A stretch of 8,006 bases of DNA, from contig DATDAH010000236.1 in assembly GCA_036525535.1 (NCBI GenBank), forward strand, positions 1 to 8,006, in the 5' to 3' direction. Position numbers and translations under genes: made by a program. Each line of letters begins with the position of its first letter. Positions within the stretch are counted from its first letter, which is position 1. Shown in pieces: positions 3,525-8,006 of this stretch. Below the pieces are notes generated by a model. The model had not been told where the DNA came from and ran no database searches. It was given only the letters and a program-made list of their open reading frames with translations. Source of the stretch: DATDAH01 sp036525535 (GTDB lineage: Bacteria > Actinomycetota > Acidimicrobiia > Acidimicrobiales > DATDAH01).

Positions 3525-6281
3525 CTAGCCGCAGCTCGTGGTCCCGGAGTCCGTGAACGTCTGGCCCGCGATGGGCACGAACTGCCAGTCGTAGCTCGTC
3601 GGGTGCAGGGTGAGCTTGATGACACCGTGGGTGCTGCTGTTCCTCACCTGGCTGTTGGCCGCGGTGGTGGAGCTGGCGCTGCTCAGGCTCGAGCCGCCGG
3701 TACCGACCACGAACTGCCGGATGCCGCGAGCGGGATCGGCGACCCCGGCGGGCGTCTGTGGCGCGAAGCGTTCGTAGTTGTGGCGGTGACCGCTCAGGAC
3801 GACGTCGGCGCCCGCGGCGTAGAGCGGCGTCCAGAAGTCGCGCATGTCGGAGTCACCGCCCTTGGAGCTGAAGAGTGGTTCGTGGTGGATGGCGAGGATG
3901 CACGCACGGGGGTTGGCCGCCAGGTCGGCCTGGAGCCATTGTCCCTGCGGCGAGCTCGCACGACACCCACCGACGTTGGAGCAGTTCGAGTTGAGGTGGA
4001 TGATGTGCCAGGCGCCCAGGTTGTAGCTGTAGTAGCCCTTCGTCGGATCGCCGGCAGCGGCGCCGAAGTAGCTGAAGTAGGGCGCGGCGTTCGCCTGGTC
4101 GTAGTCGTTGTCACCGGCCGTCGGATGGGTGCGGGCCTTGTGTCGACCCCAGGTGGGGGCGTAGCAGTTGGTCAAGCCGGCGGTCGTGGCCGGGTAGGCG
4201 GTGTCGCCGATCGTGAAGACGGTGCCGGGGATGTTGTCGAGCAGGTTTGCCGTCGCGTCATCAGTCGTGCGCCCGCAGTCCGCGATGTCGCCGGCGCCGA
4301 CGAACACCTCGCTACCGGTACCTACGGCGTAGACGGTGATGGTGACGGTGGCGGTGTCGCAGGCGTTGAGGGTGTCGCAGATCTGGTAGGTGAAGCTGTC
4401 GGCGCCGGTGAAGCCGGTGGTGGGTGTGTAGGTGAAGGTGCCGTTGGCGTTGTTGGTCAGGGTGCCGTGGCCCGGGTTGGCACAGCCGGTGCAGGTGGTC
4501 GTGGCGCTGGCGGGGTTGAGGTTGCCGTTGGGGTCTTGGTCGTTGGCGGCGACGTTGATGGTGACGGGGGTACCGGCGGTGGTGGTGGCGCTGTCGTCGC
4601 CCGCGACCGGTGGCGCGTTGGTGGGTCCTCCTCCGCCGCCGTTGAGCACGAGTTGTGGTGGTGAGGTGCCTTCGCGTGAGTCGTACTGGACGCCGTCGGT
4701 GCTGTCGGGGAGCAGGACGAAGTTGTAGGTGCCGTTGCCGGTGATGTCGCCGGTGAGGTCGTACTCGGACCAGGTGCCGGCCGTGGCGGCGGCGACGTTG
4801 CCGATGGCGGCGCTGGTCGCCGCGGGCTTGTTGTTCCAGGTGATGCCGGTCTCGGTCCAGGTGTTGTCGGTGAAGTAGAGGGACGGGGCGTTGGCTGAGG
4901 TGTTGCGGACGAACAGTCGCAGCGTGGCGGTCTGGACGGTGCCGGTGACGCCGGTGACGTTGAACCGGAGGTAGCTCTGTTCGCCGGGGCTGTCCACGTC
5001 GAGCCGGTTGACCGTGCCGGAGTTGACCGTCGGGCTCGCCTGCAGGACCCGGGAATCGGCCGCCGCGGCCAGCGTCTGGGGGGTGCTGACGGTGTTGACG
5101 TTGATGGTGACGGTGGCGGTGTCGCAGGCGTTGTCGGTGTCGCAGATCTGGTAGGTGAAGCTGTCGGTGCCGGTGAAGCCGGTGGTGGGTGTGTAGGTGA
5201 AGGTGCCGTTGGCGTTGTTGGTGAGGGTGCCGTTGGTGGGGGTGGCGCAGCCGGTGCAGGTGGTGGTGGCGCTGGCGGGGTTGAGGTTGCCGTTGGGGTC
5301 GGTGTCGTTGGCGGCGACGTTGATGGTGACCGGGGTGCCGGCGGGGGTGGTGACGCTGTCGTCACCGGCGACGGGTGGCGCGTTGGTCGCGACTGGGGTG
5401 ACGTTGATGGTGACGGTGGCGGTGTCGCAGGCGTTGAGGGTGTCGCAGATCTGGTAGGTGAAGCTGTCGGTGCCGGTGAAGCCGGTGGTGGGTGTGTAGG
5501 TGAAGGTGCCGTTGGCGTTGTTGGTGAGGGTGCCGTTGGTGGGGGTGGTGCAGCCGGTGCAGGTGGTGGTGGCGGTGGCCGGGTTGAGGTTGCCGTTGGG
5601 GTCGGTGTCGTTGGCGGCGACGTTGATGGTGACCGGGGTGCCGGCGGGGGTGGTGGCGCTGTCGTCACCGGCGACCGGGGGCGCGTTGGTGGGTCCTCCG
5701 CTGGTCACGACGAGCTGTGGTGGTGAGGTGCCTTCGCGTGAGTCGTACTGGACGCCGTCGGTGCTGTCGGGGAGCAGGACGAAGTTGTAGGTGCCGTTGC
5801 CGGTGATGTGCCCGGTGAGGTCGTACTCGGACCAGGTGCCGGCAGTGGCGGCGGCGACGTTGGCGATGGCCGCGCCGGTCGCCGCGGGCTTGTTGTTCCA
5901 GGTGATGCCGGTCTCGGTCCAGGTGTTGTCGGTGGGGTAGATGGAGGGGGCGTTGGATGAGCCGTTGCGGACGAACAGTCGCAGCCTGGCGCTCTGGACG
6001 GTGCCGGTGACGCCGGTGACGTTGAACCGGAGGTAGCTCTGTTCGCCGGGGTTGTCCACGTCGAGTCGCGACACTGTTCCGGTGTTGACCGTCGGGCTCG
6101 CCTGCAACACGCGCGAATCCGCGACGGGAGCGACGACGACGTCGGCGGCCACGGCGTCCGGCGCGCCGAGGGCCAGCACGCCCGCGCCGACGACGACCAC
6201 GAGGACCGAAGACAGGTAGCGGCGACGGGCACCGTCCCCCTTCGTGCCCTGGATCGAACTCACTGCCCGCCGCCTTCGCAT
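3525..6281 (-). CDS. Secreted modular metallophosphoesterase: signal peptide, DNRLRE, two Big_9, DNRLRE, Big_9, catalytic domain
   Basis: A 918-residue exported protein. The N-terminus has basic residues, a hydrophobic core at about 23-40 and an AVA-A cleavage region at 43-46. A DNRLRE/CBM96-like beta module spans about 47-193 (ADSRVLQASPTVN, RFNVTG, TWTETGITWNNKP, WSEYDLTG, QYDSREG). Two Big_9/cadherin-like modules follow at about 199-296 and 300-396 (NAPPVAGDDS, NVAANDTDPNG, GTFTYTPTTGFTGTDSFTY), then a second DNRLRE at 403-547 and a third Big_9 at 555-651. The calcineurin-like phosphoesterase domain occupies 657-918. Its metal motifs are GD665, GDTAY at 692-696, GDNDY at 723-727, HHEP at 799-802 and GHRHNYER at 831-838. 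It resembles purple-acid-phosphatase-like extracellular enzymes, but the third motif is usually GNH(D/E), so the Asn and His are replaced. There is no LPXTG or C-terminal membrane anchor, so it is probably released or held by its beta modules. The substrate is unknown. Confidence 0.88.
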   Translation of the reverse strand: MRRRRAVSSIQGTKGDGARRRYLSSVLVVVVGAGVLALGAPDAVAADVVVAPVADSRVLQASPTVNTGTVSRLDVDNPGEQSYLRFNVTGVTGTVQSARLRLFVRNGSSNAPSIYPTDNTWTETGITWNNKPAATGAAIANVAAATAGTWSEYDLTGHITGNGTYNFVLLPDSTDGVQYDSREGTSPPQLVVTSGGPTNAPPVAGDDSATTPAGTPVTINVAANDTDPNGNLNPATATTTCTGCTTPTNGTLTNNANGTFTYTPTTGFTGTDSFTYQICDTLNACDTATVTINVTPVATNAPPVAGDDSVTTPAGTPVTINVAANDTDPNGNLNPASATTTCTGCATPTNGTLTNNANGTFTYTPTTGFTGTDSFTYQICDTDNACDTATVTINVNTVSTPQTLAAAADSRVLQASPTVNSGTVNRLDVDSPGEQSYLRFNVTGVTGTVQTATLRLFVRNTSANAPSLYFTDNTWTETGITWNNKPAATSAAIGNVAAATAGTWSEYDLTGDITGNGTYNFVLLPDSTDGVQYDSREGTSPPQLVLNGGGGGPTNAPPVAGDDSATTTAGTPVTINVAANDQDPNGNLNPASATTTCTGCANPGHGTLTNNANGTFTYTPTTGFTGADSFTYQICDTLNACDTATVTITVYAVGTGSEVFVGAGDIADCGRTTDDATANLLDNIPGTVFTIGDTAYPATTAGLTNCYAPTWGRHKARTHPTAGDNDYDQANAAPYFSYFGAAAGDPTKGYYSYNLGAWHIIHLNSNCSNVGGCRASSPQGQWLQADLAANPRACILAIHHEPLFSSKGGDSDMRDFWTPLYAAGADVVLSGHRHNYERFAPQTPAGVADPARGIRQFVVGTGGSSLSSASSTTAANSQVRNSSTHGVIKLTLHPTSYDWQFVPIAGQTFTDSGTTSCG
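4329..4619 (-). repeat. Big_9 module, copy 3 (coding repeat)
   Basis: The third copy, residues 555-651, sits just before the catalytic domain. It is somewhat more diverged from copies 1 and 2 (QDPNG for TDPNG, ANPGHG for the T-P-TNG segment, GADSF for GTDSF) but keeps all four Cys and long identical DNA stretches. Confidence 0.8.
4641..5075 (-). repeat. DNRLRE module, copy 2 (coding repeat)
   Basis: This copy encodes residues 403-547 and is paired with copy 1 at 5703-6143. Differences are few and scattered (for example PTDNT against FTDNT, NGSSN against NTSAN). It ends in a glycine-rich linker before the third Big_9 module. Confidence 0.8.
5094..5687 (-). repeat. Tandem Big_9 modules 1 and 2 (coding repeat, 303-base period)
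   Basis: Two adjacent copies (5394-5687 and 5094-5384) lie at an offset of 303 bases, or 101 codons. Positions 5136-5245 match 5439-5548 without a mismatch over 110 bases, and the rest differs at only a handful of sites by eye. Each copy encodes two Cys pairs, CTGC and CD-(T/D)-NAC, that could form disulfides outside the cell. Confidence 0.85.
5703..6143 (-). repeat. DNRLRE module, copy 1 (coding repeat)
   Basis: This copy encodes residues 47-193 of the phosphoesterase. It is highly similar at DNA level to copy 2 at 4641-5075. Positions 5716-5809 are identical to 4654-4747 over 94 bases, at an offset of 1062 bases (354 codons), including synonymous positions. Confidence 0.8.
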
Positions 6282-6290
6282 CAGGTGCCG

Positions 6291-6300
6291 CTCCCTTCCC
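6291..6300 (-). promoter_or_regulatory. Shine-Dalgarno site of the phosphoesterase gene
   Basis: Minus-strand GGGAAGGGAG ends nine bases before the ATG at 6281 and supports that start. It is the clearest ribosome-binding site in the window and contrasts with the leaderless-looking MerR and SDR starts. Confidence 0.65.
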
Positions 6301-6360
6301 GCCGTCGATTGTTACCACCGTTCCTCCGTGTTGTCCCTATCCGCGAGGGGGATTTCGCGC

Positions 6361-6386
6361 CGGATTCGCCGCATGAACGCGATCCG
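6361..6386 (-). terminator. Hairpin downstream of the ligase gene (weak terminator candidate)
   Basis: The 150-base gap between the ligase stop and the phosphoesterase start holds a hairpin. CGGAT (6361-6365) pairs with ATCCG (6382-6386), and after a one-base bulge CGC pairs with GCG, giving about eight pairs around a nine-base loop. It lies about 46 bases beyond the ligase TGA. No T-tract follows, so termination is uncertain. The rest of the gap (6282-6431) shows no convincing promoter; a TAACAAT on the minus strand at 6308-6314 is the only AT-rich hexamer-like element near the start. Confidence 0.25.
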
Positions 6387-6431
6387 TAGGCACGTGGCCG
6401 CGCGTCGTGCTGATTCGGGGCGCCAAGCGGA

Positions 6432-7901
6432 TCAGAGGAGGTGCTTCTGGACCTTGCCGAGGGGATTGCGGGGGAGCGCGTCGACCCAGACCACCTTGCG
6501 GGGGCGCTTGAAGGGGCTGAGCTGGATCTCGGCGTGAGCCAACAGCGCGGCCGTGTCGCCGTCGCCGACGACGTGGGCCACCACCGTCTCGCCCCACTCG
6601 TCGGAGGCTTCGCCGACGACCGCCACCTCCGCGACCCCGGGGTGGTCGGCCAGGACGTCCTCCACCTCCCGCGGGTAGACGTTGTAGCCCCCGGTGATGA
6701 TCAGCTCCTTGGCCCGCCCGAGGATGGTCAGGTACCCGTCGTCGTCCCACGACCCGAGGTCGCCCGTGTGGAACCAGCCGTCGTCGGTGAACGTTTCCGC
6801 GGTCGCCTCCGGCCGCTGCCAGTAGCCGGCGAACACGTTGGGACCCCGGACGTCGATCCCGCCCGACTCGTCGGCCAGTCGGACCTCCACCCCAGGGAGC
6901 GGGAAGCCCACCGTTCCCGCCCGGCGTTCCCCGTCGTAGGGGTTGGAGACGAGCATGTTGGTCTCCGTCATGCCGTAGCGCTCGAGCACGCGGAGCCCGG
7001 CCACATCCCGCAGCGCTCGGTGGAGCTCGGCGGGGAGCGCAGCCGATCCCGACACGCAGAGGCGCAGGCGACCGAGCTCGGCGGCCCGGCCCGAGGCCGC
7101 CAGCCGGTGGTACATCGTCGGCACGCCGAAGAAGAGGGTGGCGCCGTGCTCGGCGGCCGCGTCGAGCACGCCGTCGACGGTGAAGCCCGGCAGCAGGACG
7201 GCCGACGCCCCCGCCAGCAGCGTCCCGTGGAGGCCGTTGCAGAGGCCGTGGGCGTGGAAGAGCGGGAGAGCGAGGACGAGCCGGTCGTCCGCGGTCCAGC
7301 GCCAGGCGCGCTCCAGCGCCTCGCTGTTGGCCAGCAGGTTCCCGTGGCTCAGGGCGGCACCCTTCGGGGCGCCGGTGGTCCCCGACGTGTACCCGAGATG
7401 GGCCAGGTCGTCTGGTCCGACCGCGTCCAGCACCGGCGCCGGGGCGTCGGGGAGGTCGACCTCGGGGCCGACGACGACGACGTCATCCTCTCCGGCGTCG
7501 CGCACCCACCGGCCCCGCTCGACATCGTCGACCACTGCCGCCCGGATGCCGGCGTCGCGCACGACGTGGGCCACCTCCCGCTCGGTGCATGCGGTGTTGA
7601 CCGGCACGGCGACGAGCCCGGCCCGGTACGCGGCCACGTGGGCCATGACCAGGGCGATGGACGGCGCCGTGCTGAACAGGACCCGGTCACCAGGCGCCAA
7701 CCCGGCCCCGGCGAAGCGCCCGGCCACCCGACGGGTCTCCGTCTCCAGCTCCCCGGCGGTCACCCAACCCCGGCCCGCCTCGCACAGGACCTTGGCCTCC
7801 GGCGCGGCCGCCCAGCGCTCGGCCCAGGCCGCGGGCAGGCTCCGCCGGGCCAGCGGGTCGTAACCCGCCGGATCCTCGCCCGGTCCGAAGTGCGCGGTCA
7901 A
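6432..7901 (-). CDS. Class I adenylate-forming acyl-CoA synthetase, malonyl-CoA synthetase (MatB)-like
   Basis: A 489-residue cytosolic ANL-superfamily enzyme that would activate a carboxylic acid with ATP to an acyl-AMP and transfer it to CoA. Motifs in order are the P-loop YTSGTTGAPKG at residues 171-181, PLFHAHGL at 213-220, ERYGMTETNM at 307-316 followed by SNPYDGERRAGTVG, the ATP-ribose Asp in GWFHTGD at 375-381, the hinge GRAKELIITGGYNVYP at 395-410, and the C-terminal PRNPLGKVQK with the acylation Lys483. ERYGMTETNM with SNPYDG, and GYNVYP, are wordings I associate with MatB-type malonate/methylmalonate-CoA ligases, which makes a short dicarboxylate plausible; other short- or medium-chain acids are possible. 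The start is a TTG at 7901 that overlaps the upstream TGA as TTGA. No Shine-Dalgarno precedes it (a C-rich run instead), so translation is probably coupled to the upstream gene. No alternative start lies close by. Confidence 0.85.
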   Translation of the reverse strand: MTAHFGPGEDPAGYDPLARRSLPAAWAERWAAAPEAKVLCEAGRGWVTAGELETETRRVAGRFAGAGLAPGDRVLFSTAPSIALVMAHVAAYRAGLVAVPVNTACTEREVAHVVRDAGIRAAVVDDVERGRWVRDAGEDDVVVVGPEVDLPDAPAPVLDAVGPDDLAHLGYTSGTTGAPKGAALSHGNLLANSEALERAWRWTADDRLVLALPLFHAHGLCNGLHGTLLAGASAVLLPGFTVDGVLDAAAEHGATLFFGVPTMYHRLAASGRAAELGRLRLCVSGSAALPAELHRALRDVAGLRVLERYGMTETNMLVSNPYDGERRAGTVGFPLPGVEVRLADESGGIDVRGPNVFAGYWQRPEATAETFTDDGWFHTGDLGSWDDDGYLTILGRAKELIITGGYNVYPREVEDVLADHPGVAEVAVVGEASDEWGETVVAHVVGDGDTAALLAHAEIQLSPFKRPRKVVWVDALPRNPLGKVQKHLL

Positions 7902-8005
7902 GGGGGGGTCAGGGGGCGCAACGGCTGGTCGGGGCTGTCGGTGACGTAGAGGTCGACCTGGTGGCCGGCGCCGGAGGCGGCCTCCTGGCTCAGCAGGATG
8001 CTGTA
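7898..8005 (-). CDS. C-terminal end of an unidentified protein (5' part outside window)
   Basis: Reading in from the right edge on the minus strand, 35 codons (beginning YSILLSQEAASG, then GHQVDLYVTDSP and a Pro-rich tail) end at the TGA at 7900-7898. The stop shares bases with the TTG start of the ligase gene. The amphipathic helix followed by a VDLYV strand looks like a real protein end, reminiscent of the C-termini of Gfo/Idh/MocA-type oxidoreductases, but this is too short to assign a family. It is too short to have been picked up by a usual ORF length cutoff. Its main support is the stop/start overlap with an otherwise signal-less TTG start. Confidence 0.6.
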   Translation of the reverse strand, partial: YSILLSQEAASGAGHQVDLYVTDSPDQPLRPLTPP

Positions 8006-8006
8006 G

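Noticed and set aside
3519..3526. GCGGCCGC palindrome at the end of the phosphoesterase gene
   Set aside because: An eight-base GC palindrome is expected by chance in DNA of this composition, and there is no T-tract or further dyad to make it a terminator.
2619..4664. A 681-codon plus-strand open frame across the SDR and phosphoesterase genes
   Set aside because: It is the antisense shadow of two well-supported minus-strand genes. Its product is Gly/Val/Ala/Arg-rich low-complexity sequence with no domain, as expected from high third-position GC.
4457..5668. A 403-codon minus-strand frame rich in Pro, Thr and Ser, resembling a mucin-like or cell-wall protein
   Set aside because: It is a frame shift of the repetitive Thr/Asn/Gly-rich phosphoesterase coding region. 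The repeats make any alternative frame look like a low-complexity repeat protein.
4329..5687. GT-rich repeated DNA that looks at first like a minisatellite or CRISPR-like array
   Set aside because: The periods are multiples of three, the minus-strand frame is continuous through all copies, and the units encode complete Big_9 and DNRLRE modules.
6342..6359. CGCGA/TCGCG inverted repeat upstream of the phosphoesterase gene as an operator
   Set aside because: Five-base arms of pure CpG-type sequence are too common in high-GC DNA, and no promoter elements flank them clearly.
6441..7949. A 502-codon plus-strand open frame opposite the acyl-CoA synthetase
   Set aside because: The opposite strand has all ANL motifs in order. 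This frame is rich in Gly, Val, Arg and His with no recognisable motif.

Overview
The window is high-GC, densely coded DNA with GTG and TTG starts, stop/start overlaps of the GTGA and TTGA kind, and at least one promoter that appears to give a leaderless mRNA. This suits a chromosomal segment of a high-GC actinobacterium; the class (possibly an acidimicrobial or nocardioidal lineage) is a guess from protein style only.

Layout, left to right. (1) 2-972, plus strand: the 3' end of an isocitrate lyase/PEP mutase-family gene, overlapped by GTGA with a flavin-binding pyridoxamine 5'-phosphate oxidase-like gene. (2) 986-1672, minus strand: a membrane-anchored DUF305 protein, convergent with the previous pair and separated from it by 13 bases that lie within a small palindrome. 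(3) 1756-2528, plus strand: a MerR-family metal sensor with an unusual fused C-terminal domain. It is divergent from the DUF305 gene and preceded by a textbook MerR promoter: a perfect 8-6-8 dyad inside a 20-bp spacer, with the -10 box only 6 bases before the ATG. A 26-codon membrane-peptide ORF overlaps its stop. (4) 2538-8005, minus strand: four genes. In transcription order they are the C-terminal end of an unidentified protein, a MatB-like acyl-CoA synthetase with a TTG start overlapping the previous stop, a 918-residue secreted metallophosphoesterase carrying two DNRLRE and three Big_9-type modules, and an SDR oxidoreductase.

How the parts may work together. The DUF305 gene, the MerR sensor and the tiny membrane ORF look like a small divalent-metal response locus: a Cys-rich sensor, a His/Met-rich surface protein and a shared 83-bp intergenic region. 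The ligase and SDR fit acyl/lipid or xenobiotic metabolism but share no obvious pathway with the large exported phosphoesterase between them. That protein has a signal peptide and near-identical internal repeats at DNA level, so it is probably a rapidly remodelled extracellular enzyme.

I see no tRNA, rRNA, CRISPR array, insertion sequence or phage gene. The most unusual items are the MerR fusion with its operator and leaderless promoter, the small downstream membrane ORF, and the homogenised modular phosphoesterase with a GDNDY variant in a metal-site motif.
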